This document shows positions 24,031-36,600 of a stretch of DNA of 64,000 nucleotides, piece by piece. The position numbers and the translations under genes were made by a program. Below the pieces are notes generated by a model that was given only the letters and a program-made list of their open reading frames with translations, was not told the origin of the DNA and did no database searches. Origin of the DNA: Porites lobata (Eukaryota; Cnidaria; Anthozoa; Scleractinia; Poritidae). The stretch is from contig CALNXK010000130.1 in NCBI GenBank assembly GCA_942486035.1, positions 1,444,501-1,508,500 on the forward strand, given 5' to 3'. How positions within the stretch are numbered: position 1 is the stretch's first letter; each line of letters opens with the position of its first letter.

Positions 24031-24743
24031 GCTATAATAATATCCTTGGTTTTCGCGCGACGATTAGATTCAATACGCTTTATTAACATTTTGATACGTT
24101 TGACTCAAACAGGAAATCCTTTCAAAACTCTTGGAGATTATAGCCCATATTCTATAAAAAAAAACACTTGCTTCTTACATTTGTTTAGTTGTAATAAATT
24201 GTTTACACAATTTGATAGTCTAGTATGAGCATCATGACGCTATGTTTCGTGACCTGTCCACGCCACTTTCGCAATTTTTGTAAACATCCCTGAGGTTTGC
24301 GACTTTTATCCCACTGATCATTTTTGCTAACTTATTAGATGACTCACTTCTATCACTAATTGAGAGACCTATACCATATTAACGTCATTTGTTTTTCTCG
24401 AGACTAAATTCTGCTGAGCTCTTTAGTTATGCGTCTCTAAAGACGCCCCGGTATGAGTTGTACCATTTGGTCGATCTCGGGAAGTTCTTGATTTTTTACG
24501 ATGGAAATGCTCTTTCTTAGAATATATTGCAATTTTACTATATAGCATTAATAGATAAACACATACCTTCGGTCGTTTCATCGCAACGTCTCGACTTTTA
24601 CCTCTTGAAACCACGAAACAATTTCGCTCGCTGAATCCATTTAAAGTTCCCGGGATAAATTTCTCGTGACGTCACGATGGCCAAGATCATCCGCCGCGCG
24701 ATCCCTATAGGAGCGATTGACGAGTTCATCACCCCCCCCTGCC

Positions 24744-27700
24744 GCAAACCGACCCGAGGAACCGACTATCTGGGAGCCTGGAACAGGCTGGATGTCCACT
24801 TTCAAGTTAAAAAAAGATCGTATATGCCTTGGACACCTAGCTAGTAATACCCAGGCATCACAAGAAAATAATTCCCGCTTAGCAGCTAATCAGAGCATGC
24901 ATACTATTGTAGCCATATCATAATGTTTTTTAATTAAGCTGAACAACGTCATAATAAATCAAATCTATTTCAATACAAACCAAAGGGGGGCTTATATCTA
25001 GTAAGGGGCCTTATAATCAGTTGCAGTCTGCTTTTCCTGTTAATATCCGTCTAGTTGTTATCCTTGCAGTGATTGATAGGGGTTTGGTAAACTGGGGGGG
25101 AGCTTATAAGTTGGTGAGGGGTGGGGTAGCTTATAAGCAGTAGTTTAGCAGTTTACAGTACGCTGAGTACTGCAAATTGTTCCTTGACCTTGATATGCCC
25201 AAAATTGCAAAATAATAATAATAATACAATTTCTGAGAAAAAGGTCTGGGGTTGGTCTTCCTGGGCCTCACAGAGATGTAGTTTGGAAAGGTCTTTAGAA
25301 AAGCGCTCAAGACACATATCGTTTACTGCCTTCAGACAGGAGCCTATAACCTGCTTCAGACTAGTTTTATAAAGTGTTATGTTGTCAAAGTGAGGCACTA
25401 AAAGGCAATGGCACAAGTTTAGACTATTAAAACCTGGCGAGAAATTATGATGCCAGCACGGTATAAGATTTGCATAGCAGTCAAATACTCTCGTCATCAC
25501 CGATCTCCACACCGAGGCGTTCGGAATTCAAAAAACACTTCGATTCCAAACGTCCCCTATTCCCTGTTCCCCGTTCTTGATATTTCCATCATTTGCACTG
25601 TTCTATGATCTTCCATTCGCTGCAAGGTTACGGTTGTTATTTTTATGATATTGTAAATTATAAATATCTTATTATCCACTCCCCTCAGGGCTTTTCAAGG
25701 ATAATTTACAACACTGGTTGCGGGACTTTGCCACACTGCTTAGGTGCAGTTTACAAGTAACGAAGGAATGAGTAATGATGCCCCCATAGATGAGTGTGAA
25801 AGTCAGATAGACCACTACACCAGGGACTAAGTGCACTACTCTTCACGAGGAGTTTGTGGGTTCTTGAACATCTCATTTTAAGAATTATAAGTTAAAAGAT
25901 CAAACGTAAGATTCTTGGAATAAACAACCTAAACTAAAACATATGCGGCCTTACAAATTCGCCAGACCTAAGATCGCCGATTTAGATTGTTCGTTATCGC
26001 AAAATGCCCCTTGAACGAGGCATTTTAGAAAATATTCGAAGTAAGAATCCTTAATCTTACCTTCTGAGATAAAGCTTGATTGTCGTTTCTTGGCTTGTGA
26101 CTTGTGGGTGAATTCCTTGGCGAGATGACTTGAAGTGAACTGGTGAATGTCACGGCCGGCTGGCCACTGCAGTTTATAAACCAATATTTGTAATATCGCG
26201 TTGAGCCGAGAACGAAGCCTAGAGAAGAAGTCTTTATGGTCGGCACAAGAAAACGAAATGAGAGTTTATCAGGCTATAAAATTCTAACAGAGAGGACAAG
26301 GCACGTTAAATCTGTGCATTCGACATCTTGAATGAGCAGCCTCGGCGGGTGGTTATTGCATCGTGTTTGAAATAAATTATCTGTGGATGGACTTCTGGAC
26401 GTGGAGTTGGATCGGTCTGTTAACCTCTTCAATGACTGCGACCGAAAAGTAGTGTTTGCAAGGCAACGATATAACGAGAAATGAAAAATCAAGCAGCGAC
26501 TTTATTATTAAATAATGATTTACTTACAGGAGAAATACTCAAGATGTATTTTGACAGCTTTTTAAGTTTCTATTTTTGAAATGGAGTTTTATAAGTTAAC
26601 CCGTCAACCTTTTCTGGCAGCTGGAGAAATTCAGTTATCAAACATTTCTGGTTTGATTATGGTATTCTTGGCAGCTATGAAGCGCACGAAGATGAAACTT
26701 GGTTCAATCATTAGAAATTCGATCATCAACACTTCCGTACAGACTTTCTTGTGGATCAGTTTTAGTGTGGCTGGTAGTCCTATCACATCCGTTTTTTTAT
26801 GTTGGCTACTGTGCTGCACTGCACTAGCTGGAATAGGCTATTCCCAGTCGTGAATTGATTAGAATAAACTTCTGCGTAACTTTCTAGAATCACTTCCGCT
26901 CGTAGAACAGTGTATGGCAGATATCTTCAGCAATGACAGCAATGGGTCTGAAAGTGAAAAGTGCAGGGGCTGACTAATTCTCAGTTTGAATTACGACAAG
27001 AATCTTAATTTTTTTTAAAAAATCTATCGAGCGCTTTAAAAATTATTCATTAATTTGTTAAAGTAGTCCAAAATGTTTGCAAACCGCTAACAAGAGCGCC
27101 ATGATACATACTAATCACATCCTTCTTTGTTCAGTAGCAATTGGCCAGAGCTATCTCCATGACCTTTCACACCTTTTTTAAAAAGATTGAAACTACTATC
27201 AGGTGAAATTGCGTGTCAAAAGCGGTTCGTTTTCTTCAGATAACGGCCAAACATCAAGATTTTCCTTTTTTTACCGTATTTCTAACGATAAAAACTTCAT
27301 CCCAAAATATCTCGATAACGTACTTACAGATTCCGTTTTAACTTCACGAACATCGAGGCGACTATTGGACGAAAAACCTCCCGTGAACTATTTTGTTAGA
27401 ACAGTTTCCAGTGAGAAAAATATGCTGCAAGTATAATAGGTAAGGGCGTCATTTTGTTGCTATGACAACTCCAATGTCATTGCAACCCTGATCATAACAA
27501 AATTTCATCTTTATCTGACACAACTGTGGTGGCAATTTTTCCAAATGTTTGTTTATGGCGACGTAGTTTATGCTCAAACTTGGCAGGTATTGACCCTGAA
27601 AAACTGTATCGAGCCCCTTTCATATGCCAGTACGGCCTATGTTGCTGCATCATATGGCCCTCGTTTCTTTTCGACTGTTTTGTAAAAATTTGGGCAACTT

Positions 27701-28140
27701 GCAAGAATTTTTTGAGCAAATGGTTTACCGCCCCCCCTGGCAAAAAATTGCCCGTACGCCTACGTCCATGGATGTTAAGTTCACCTTCGATAGTGCACGC
27801 TTAGGGTTTATTCGGCTCCGCAAACATTCTCCAAATAGCCGATGTCGCCCTTCGAGTTGTCTTCTAGCTGTTCTTACCATGTTTTTAGCTATTATTTCGC
27901 CTAGTTCTTACTCTTGAAACGGGCGAAATGTCCTTCATTTTTGTTTTCACAACCAAAACAACTCAACCTCGTCCCCAGGTCTTCTCGGTTAACAGTGCAT
28001 TAACCCGCAAGGAAGCTGCACTTTTGACATCATCGTTTCGTTAATCGCAAAATTCTTCCAAATTTGGTCATCAGTAACTGGTTATGGTAAATTATGAGTG
28101 TGCTTTTAGCCCATCAGAATCGGGGAATATTTTGAATGGA
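24744..28140. other. Intergenic region, no recognised gene
   Basis: Several open frames lack family motifs: 25153-25512 (-), 26581-26853 (+, hydrophobic, 90 codons), 27203-27436 (+), 27526-27917 (+). A minus-strand stretch ending at a good GT donor near 26060 (before GTAAGATT) could be an exon, but its start and partner exons were not found. I leave all of these uncalled. Confidence 0.45.
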
Positions 28141-28146
28141 TAATAA

Positions 28147-28226
28147 GAAGAATTCTGCAGATCTCGGAGGGTGTTCATATTATCCACCACGGCCAATAAC
28201 ACCCTCCTCGATCTGTGGAATTCTTC
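28147..28226. repeat. Fold-back MITE, 80 bp (GAAGAATTCTGCAGATC)
   Basis: GAAGAATTCTGCAGATCTCG, then GAGGGTGTT, pairs with AACACCCTCCTCGATCTGTGGAATTCTTC on the right around a loop of about 20 bp. No coding content. Confidence 0.85.
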
Positions 28227-28835
28227 ATATCCTACTCAGCCTCATTCAGTCATTGCTAAATGTATAAGCCGTCTCAGATTTTTCAGTTTATACGCGAACG
28301 CGTGCGTAAAAATCGCTACCTGCGTGTCGCCTTGCTCGCATGTAGAGATTTTCATGCTGTTTCAAAAGCGAATGAGGGACTTCTCGGGGTCCAAATGTTA
28401 CCGATTTCGTGTAGGAAGAGGAGCCATTATAAATGACTGGAAAAGACCCCTTCGCAGTGACGAGTGTATGAGCGATATTATCGTCAGACATCAGATCTTA
28501 GAAAAGTAAAACGTTTCATTTATTTCAGTTTTCAGTAGGCCTGACAATGGATTCTTATTTCAATTGTTTGAATTTCTTAAACAACACGTGCAATTGTAGT
28601 TTGATTTTTCGTTCCTCTTTCATTTACTTTTTGAACCGCTACAAAGAGATCAGAGAGATTCATAAATAGGAGAGTATAAAGAAATGTACAGTACTAGTCT
28701 AGTAGTAATGATGATATGAGTGTATAATTTTGAAGCCTTGACTGTGTCTAAATTTGGACCCTCCGTCAGCCATTAGCGACATAACGCTACGTCCACTCCA
28801 ATCCGGATATTTTTGTTTTTTTTTTATTTTTTCTG

Positions 28836-28978
28836 TCGGAAAAGGGGTGTTTCTTGGTGTTGCGGAAACTATTGTTTGTTAGCTTTTGTGTTGTGGTGTG
28901 GGTATTGTTCAGTGTCTTTTCAATCTTTTGTATTACGTCATTGGTGTCCGCAACACCAAGAAACCACCCGGAAAAGAG
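28836..28978. repeat. Fold-back MITE, 143 bp (TTTCTTGGTGTTGCGGA arms)
   Basis: GGTGTTTCTTGGTGTTGCGGA on the left and TCCGCAACACCAAGAAACCACC on the right are inverted. The outer parts CGGAAAAGG / CCGGAAAAG are less exact. The loop is T-rich. Confidence 0.8.
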
Positions 28979-28979
28979 A

Positions 28980-30140
28980 TAGGTAATTATTTTGTGATTA
29001 AATATTAATTAGAAATCGACATTTGTAGCGCAAAGAAGTTAGATTTCGTGCCATAAGATTTCACAATAACGCAGACAATAGTCCGAGTACATATATGTTA
29101 CAAAATGATGTAACTGCATGCATTTTCTCAGGCTAAATATGGTGCGATTTTGTAATAGTCACTTATTTAGATACATTATAATGGGAACTTTTACTGTACA
29201 TGTGATTAATGTAAAAATACTGCCTTGTGCAAGGAATCCTTGCGTTTTCAAAAATGCGTTTTCAAAAATTTTCCGGATTCGTAAAGTCATCGCCTAAGAT
29301 TTACCGCAGAGGGGACAGCGGTTACTCTCGCTAAACAGTCACCTTACTTTGTCTAACTATTTAAAATACTCTTTGAAAACTTATATTATATGTTAGTTTA
29401 CATCTACACAATGTTTTATCAAAACTAATCATCCCTTTCAATTTAAATACAATTTGCTTGGTGCGCGCGTGTTAAAAATATAGGTGAGGATGACAAGAAA
29501 TCTGTTTAGACGACTATAAAATGCTTCACTGTCATGAAATTAAGTCACCCTTAATTCTTTTGCGTTGTAAACGGCAACCAGTCACCTTTTACCTCTAAGA
29601 TTGTGGGGCGGGCAGAAATACTCCTTGTTCTAATTGTTTTCAACATTTTACAAAAAAAAAATTTCTAAATAATTGTCTCTGCCCAATTTTGGCAGAGTAA
29701 CCCTGCGGCCAAATTTTATTATTGTGAACAATTTTAAGAATACAAATCTAAAAGACAACAAGTTTTAACAACTTGCGTGGGGGAAAGAGACGGATCCTAT
29801 TATTACCATCTCTTGATGCCGCTAACTGAAGAGCTGAGCCCCTGTATGGGTGTTTCCGACGAAATAGAAGTCACGACGATCGCCACTGATGAAGCGACGA
29901 TCGCCGTGGTCTTTTCAATCAAGTTTGAAAACGTAAGTCAGTGCAATGACGGCAAAGAAACTTGCTAAAATGTGTGCTGCACGTTTAGAGTTTTTGTTTT
30001 GCTTATTTTCTCGTTTCCATCGTTGCTATAGTTGCCACAGAGCTCGCAAAGCAATTCTTGATAAGCGCCGATCTCGCCTGAAACATAGACGATTTTATGG
30101 AAAAAGCGCGATGAAATCGACGTCCGTCGTACAGAGGCTA
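28980..30140. other. Intergenic region beyond ABHD2 3' end, no gene recognised
   Basis: AT-rich, with no supported exon. An open frame at 29777-29968 contains the internal repeat CGACGATCGCC and has no known domain. Confidence 0.45.
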
Positions 30141-30146
30141 AGAGCT

Positions 30147-30572
30147 TAAGCCTCGTCCACACTAATGTGTTTTATTAAAACGCATACATTTCGATGCGTT
30201 TAGGCCTTCTGTCCACACTAATACGCTGAGCGTTTTCATCAGAAGCGCATCAATTTGAAAACACTCTTGAAAGGGGATCAAAACGAAAACGCGTTCATAT
30301 CGTATTAGTGTCAACTGTCGAAAACCAGGTCGAAAACTGTCGAGAAAGCATCAAAATGAAAAAGATGACGTCATATGTATCAGGTGGGTTGTAAAATATC
30401 GCAGGCGCGTGTGTTTCTAGCGTGCGCATAGAGTTCAACTTGCGTCACAACGTGCGATTCTATGCCTCTTAGTGTGGACAGTCGAAAACGCATCAAAACG
30501 GTGGTGTCGACGCGAATCGATCGACGTGTTTTCGATGACAACGAAAACGCATTAGTGTGAACAGAGCCTTCG
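30147..30572. repeat. MITE with AAGCCTCGTCCACACTAAT ends, about 425 bp
   Basis: The left end TTAAGCCTCGTCCACACTAA and right end TTAGTGTGAACAGAGCCTTC form imperfect inverted repeats. GTCCACACTAATACG and TCTTAGTGTGGACAG occur again inside in opposite orientation, so the element may be two-layered. It sits just past the ABHD2 stop codon on the plus-strand map. Confidence 0.8.
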
Positions 30573-30632
30573 GTAAATTCGCCCTCACGTGACTCATGAG
30601 GTCATAGCCTCAATTCCTTGTGAATGAGGTTA

Positions 30633-33600
30633 TCAGGAAGCAATTACACAATCATTTCTTTCGCTGGATGAAGAGCAGTCTTTGCTGGATCGTTTTACTT
30701 TAATTACCGCCTTGATGTACTGAATTAAAGCTTTATCCATCCAACTAAGAGGTGAAACGTCAAGAACCCCGCCCTCGTAAAATCCAAGATGGCCGCCATG
30801 ATAGGTCACGACGAAAAGCGCTGATTCGTTGCATTCTAAAAAAATACAAACATGACGAACAGATTTTTACCACAGTGAAAGCGCTAAGGCTCAGTTCAAA
30901 CATCGATCTGTTCATGTACCGAACTTAATATCGAATAGGCCATTTCCGAGTTCCAAAAAATCTCACTTTCAAAACGAGGCTAAGTGCGAAACCTTTGTTG
31001 TGAAAATGAGTTTTATTTGCATCATAATTAAAACTCATTTTCACAACAAGAGATTTTGGAACTCGGAAATGGCCTATTAGGTCGACCCAAATGACACAAG
31101 TTCGGCGGTTGATTCAGACGTCGAACCTAATTAGTCGGACTCAATTCATTTTCACGATGTTCAATGGTCTAAAATGCTTACAAGTGAAAATAAATTTTAG
31201 TAATTTATGCATTAGGTTCGGCACATGAGAAGTTCGACGTTTGAAACGAAGTCGTTCCGCAGTCGAAATTCCCATGTGGGCCACTCGATCTTAATTCATT
31301 GTCGAAGCAAATTAGACATGTCGGACTTAATTGATTCAAACGCCGATCTCTTCATGTACTTAATTGAAGGAATTAGGTTCGGCACATGAAAACTTCGAGG
31401 TTTTAACTGCGTCTAAGAATACACATTTTCACTTATAAAATATTGAGTCTTACCGACAGGGGCAAATACTTTCTCCGCATTTGAGACGCCACCTGGTCAG
31501 AGCACATTTGACCAACGGAGACGTAAGCTTTCCTAACAGCGCTTCAGTCATTTAGTCAGTCAGTCAGTCAGTCAGTCAGTCAGTTGGTCAGTTGGTCAAT
31601 CGGACTGTCAGTCAGTCAGACAGTCAGTCCGACAGTCATTCATTCAGTCAGTCATTGCAAACAGTTGCAGTGAATGAGAATGTCTATCCAGGGCACTACA
31701 CTTGCTCGCATATTTACATATTGTAAATTAACTTTCTGTTGCTCACTTTTAACATGAGTATGAACATCATTGAGAGCTCTACCTTGTCTCCTACCTAACG
31801 ATACTTACTGACGTGATTATGTGGAGTAACAAATAGTTCTTCTGGTACCAAAGGATCATCTAAGGCATTTAACAAAAGCACTGGAATCTTTATCTGCCGA
31901 GAAATGAATCAATGAGGTCGAAAAAGAAAACGATCTACGGTCGTTTCACTTACGAGTCGTTTAGCCAACGTCCTCTTCGCCAACTTCTGAAGTCCTTTCG
32001 CGTACTTGTTGGCTCAGTTCCCTAACTCTGCTAACTGTTATCGCCTGATCAAGGCTGAGAGAACGAAGCATATACAGGCGCAGCGCTCGTTTCTCCTCTT
32101 AGCGGAACGACATAAGACGTTAGCGAAACGACTCATAGGCGAAATGACCGGTCACCAAGAAAACAACTGTAACCATCAAGAGTTTCGCCCCATGTAAGGG
32201 AATGCGGATTCCAGAATCCTGGAAATTTTTGCTTGTGGAATCCGGAATCCTGGGTTTTGGAAACCGGAATCCCATCCAAGGAATCCACATGATCCCACTA
32301 ACGATTGGAATCCGGAATCCAAGTTCTAGCGTCAAAAACTGGAATCTCCCGGAATCTACAGTATGCAATCCAGAATCCAAGACTGTCTTGGATTCCCTTA
32401 AGGTACGGAAAAACGGGCAACAAAAAACGTGCAACTTGTCTTGCAACATTGCTGCAAAACGATTTGAATAGCGAAGTGCGCATTTACCGCCCACATCAAA
32501 CCCGTCTTGCAAAAAATCAGGGTGTTAACAGGTTTGAACGTGGGTGGTAAAACGCGCAACATCGCTATTCAACTCGTTTTGCGGCAATGTTGCAAGACAA
32601 GTTGCACATTTTTTGCTGACCGTTTTTCCGTACCTTTGGATGGGACGAAAGAGTTTATCTTAGAACGAACGTTAGGCGGAATGTCATGCTCACACAGTTG
32701 AAGTTAGGTCAGCTTGCAAACGCGCAAGTTCCAAAGTTTAGTCACTTGAAGAAACTTATTTACGATAAGCTCACGCAGTTTGACGTTACCTGGTTGATAT
32801 AGTTGCATGAACTGTTCACTGCATAAAACTCGTCCAAATGGTTAAATCCTGCCATTTTTCTGGATCATAATAAAAGCAACTGGATTAGAACAATGTTTGC
32901 TGTAACAAAATAACTGATCTATGAGATGAGGCCTGAAGACTTGCTTCTACGTAGCCTGTTTCAGGCGCTCAAAGAGAAGAAAGCGGCGTGGCGCCATAGA
33001 GAGCTTGCTAGCACGCTAAAAACGGCGCGAAGTAGAGAATTCGAGGGAAAACAGAGAGGGGACTGGGGACAGCGGCGATCAAGGGTTCCCTCACTCTTCT
33101 TTCATTCTTTCCACATTTCCATTTTTTCGCTCCAATCCTCATTTCGCGCCACTCCCTACGATAGGAACGCCTGAGGCCTTCTACCTTCTCTACAAAGGGC
33201 GTTGGCGTTGAGAATCTACTGAGAAGTGACCATAGGCGTAGAAGTACGTGAGGCATTTTTTAAAATCTTCTTCATTTTTTCCTAAAATCTTCTTTTTTCC
33301 GCGGATACTCCTCTGAGCCCGGTCTCATGGAGGTTCAGAAGAGGGGAGGGTTACTAAGCTCTTACATTCGTATATTCAAATTCACTTTTTAAAAGAAACT
33401 TAAAAGTTGTCTCATTGGGTTTATTACGAACACACAGTTTTTTTCCCTCTCTCCAATAAGATCAGTGAGGCAGCGTGGCTGAGCGGGTTACAGCGTTGGA
33501 CTTGTAGTTCAAGTCCTGCCCTAACCGCTAGCTGGATTTGTTCTCAGTAGCCCTGATTTCAAATCCTCGACGACGCTTGTAAATAGCCAAGTGCTTTGCA

Positions 33601-36600
33601 CCCGGCCAGGTGGGATTCTGAACTTTATCAAGTTTGATTTTAGTAACTTGTTTCAGGCATTTTCTCGGCCCCACTAGCATCAGTGCTGTAAAGACTTCCG
33701 AGGGTAAATAAAGGACATCGTTATTAGACCATAGCAAAGCTCGGAGTTCAAATTCCGGTCAATCCTGAATTACATACAGATTTTTTTTCGACCGCCTAGG
33801 TTCATCACATAATGGCAACGTTTATATTCACATTCCTCTGGAAGATTTCAAAAAGATCTTTTTAAGCTAGTTCTGGTAGTTTTCTGATTTGTTGATTTTT
33901 CAAGAAAAAAAAAAGCAAGCAAACCACGTACTTAATAAAGACATCATCAAGTTCATCAAGGGAAGACGATGACCGCACATGATGAATGGATGACTTGTGC
34001 ATAGGGGAAGTGAAGTTAGGGCCATGGAACAACACCTTCACATGCCGATCAATAACTTTCTTCATAGTCTGTGTCATTCCCCAGTTGTAAAATCGGCGAA
34101 GCCCACCCCAGTCTTGAAGAAGACTCTTTGCCCTGAACAGAAAAAAACAAACAAACAAATGCGGTGAAACCTTCTTTATATGAAAACTAAAAGGACAGAT
34201 CCAAGCGTCCACTTTACAGTGGTGTCTGTGTTGTAGAGGTAGGGATTGTATTAGGTTTAGTAATACAGTCTAATCTCTCCTTACGGACACCTCTGTATTA
34301 CGGACAGTTCGTCTGGTCCCAGAAATGCTAAAAATCATACATTCCCTACCTCTATAATACGGACACCTTTGTAAAGTGGACACTTGGTTCTGTCCCTTTG
34401 GTGTCTGTGTTAAAGAGGTTTGACAGTATTGGGATCAAAGAGCTGTGCTTGGGAAGTGTTCATATTATGGAAAGGGAGATACACCTAGGTGTCCACATCA
34501 CAGAATTAGGTGTCTGCATTATAGAGGTAGGGACTGTATGAAGTTCAGTATCTTTGGGATGAAAAGAACTGTCTGGGTGGGGCCTGTATTATAAGTGGGG
34601 AGCCATGCTAAAGTGTCTACATCCTGAAGGTGTCTGCATTATAGTGGTGGAGATTGTATGAAGTTTAGTATCTTTAGGATAAAAAGAACTGTCCAGTATA
34701 GGGAAGTGTCTGTACTACCGATGGGGAGACTTGCTCAAGTGTCCACATTATGGAGGTGTCTGCATTATAGAGGCAAGAATTGTATGTATCTTTGGGACCA
34801 AAAAACTGTCATCATAGCGAGGTGTCTGTATTACAGAAAGGGAGACACACCCAAGAGTCTATGTCATTAAGTTGTCTGCATTATAGAGGCAGGAATTGCA
34901 TGTATCTTTTTGATCGAAAAAATGTTCAAGTAAGGAAGTCAGTCACTGTCAACAACAACAGTCCTATTCAGGACTACGTTCACCCGGACGATCAAACTCA
35001 ACCTTTTTTTTAAGGATGTGTCTGTATTATAGAAGGGGGAAACACCCAAGAGTCCATATCATTGAGGTGTCTGCATTATAGAAGTAGGAATTGTCTGTAT
35101 CTTTGGGACTGAAAAACTATCCATATACGGAGGTTTCTGTATTATGGAATTGGAGACACACCCACGTGTCCACATCATTAAGGTGTCTACATTATAGAGG
35201 TAGGGATTGTATAAAGTTTGGCATGTTAAAGATCAAGTGAGAACTGTCCACGATAGAGAGGTGTCTGTATTACAGAGATGTCCATAAGAAGAGGTTTGAC
35301 TGTAGTTAAGTAGCAAATGGATTTACTTTTACCGTGCTGCTTCTCAGTTATAAATATAAGAGGATGGCATCAAAATTTATGTAATAAGGAGGATAAAAGG
35401 GCTAATGAGCCACATGCAAGTTTAGTCACCAGTTATCCACCACGGAGAAACCTACCTTACAATGATATTTTTAAGTAACTTACTTATCCATAAATTATAA
35501 ATCTGTAAATATACATTAATTCCTAGCTTCACACAGTTTGATAAAAAGGCTGTACAGTAAGGAAGAATGCCATCTGGTACCTTAAAATATCATATCCTTG
35601 GCAAACAGAGATTCCACACTCAAAACACTCCTGCCTGGGTGCCTCCTCACCAAGGTATTTAATAAGAATATTGGCACCCATGGAAAATCCAACACCAATG
35701 AGTCGTTTGTGATTGAGAACAGTGGTAAGATGGTTCACTACAGCAGCAAGCTCTTCAGTTCCACCTGAAGGGAAAGAGTCTTGTTAATTTTTGATAACTT
35801 TAGTTGCATGGTGGTGGAGTGGGATACTACTAATAATTGGATTAGAGGGTGATGTAGTTTGGTCAGGTAAGAAGGGTAGGGCAAGTAGATGAGAGGGGTG
35901 GGGTAATGATAACTTAAGTTGCATGGGGGTGGAGTGGGGTACTACTTATAATCGGATTAGAGGGTACTGTAGAATGGTCAGGTAAGAAGGGTAGGGTAAG
36001 TGGATGAGAGGGGTGGGGTAATGATATCTTTAGTTGCATGGGGGTACTGCTAATAATTGGATTAGAGATTAGATTTTTTTGTTATAGAGCCACCTTTTAG
36101 GACTCTATCGATGACTTACTCTGCAAGTGAAAGGGTTGATTTTAGTGTTATAAGAAGAAGAGCAAAGCAAGGCATAAATGCCTTTCAATTACCATAAGTA
36201 AAAATCCTGGGCGTTGACAAGCTTTCCTTCTTCTTGGCTCCAAGATGATTCAAGACTGCTACTTTAAAACCATGTTGCATGGCATAGCCAGTAAAAGTAC
36301 GGACATATTTCGTCTCAGTGCAGTTAGCAATCCCAGGCACTACTACAATAGTAAGCTGTTCATCCTGTATAAAGACATAATTGCCATGAATTTTTGTTTT
36401 TTTTTTCCATTTTAATAAAGGCTCAATTTCACCAGCAATGGAGTTGCAAGCAGAGTTGCAAGAGAGTTTATGACCTCATGAAAAATCAGAGTAATTTATA
36501 AACAGAGGTAAAGGCATGACAGAATGGCTGTACAAAGAATCAAAAAGTCTCAAATTTCTTCTGACCCCGCTTATGACTCAATTCTTTAAGATTTAGTGAA

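Larger units (their letters stand above)
19144..24743. mobile_element. Decayed DNA transposon, about 5.6 kb, with 25-bp perfect inner inverted repeat
   Basis: GATCTTGGCCATCGTGACGTCACGA at 19183-19207 recurs as an exact reverse complement at 24664-24688. Further out, CCAGGGGGTGGTGAAC (left) and a GTTCATCACCCCCCCCTG-type right end also pair, so the ends are bipartite. The interior holds a 414-bp spaced subterminal duplication, nested elements at 20492-20951 and 23476-24030, and broken coding-like pieces. The minus-strand 23200-23450 piece looks protein-like but matches no family I know; the lysine/glutamate-rich coil at 21575-21690 is another. No intact transposase was seen, so the superfamily is not assigned. 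Confidence 0.65.

Noticed and set aside
25153..25512. 119-codon minus-strand frame with several cysteines
   Set aside because: No recognisable domain, no clear start context, and part of it comes from an AAT microsatellite. Could be a pseudogene, but nothing supports a call.
26581..26853. 90-codon hydrophobic plus-strand frame
   Set aside because: Hydrophobic runs arise easily in AT-rich DNA, and there is no family match or splice evidence.
31551..31658. Regularly spaced repeats that might suggest a CRISPR array
   Set aside because: It is a 4-bp microsatellite without spacers, in a eukaryotic intron.
33485..33560. Possible tRNA gene
   Set aside because: Box-A and box-B-like words are present but the arms do not pair into a cloverleaf. 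The sequence continues as a SINE body.
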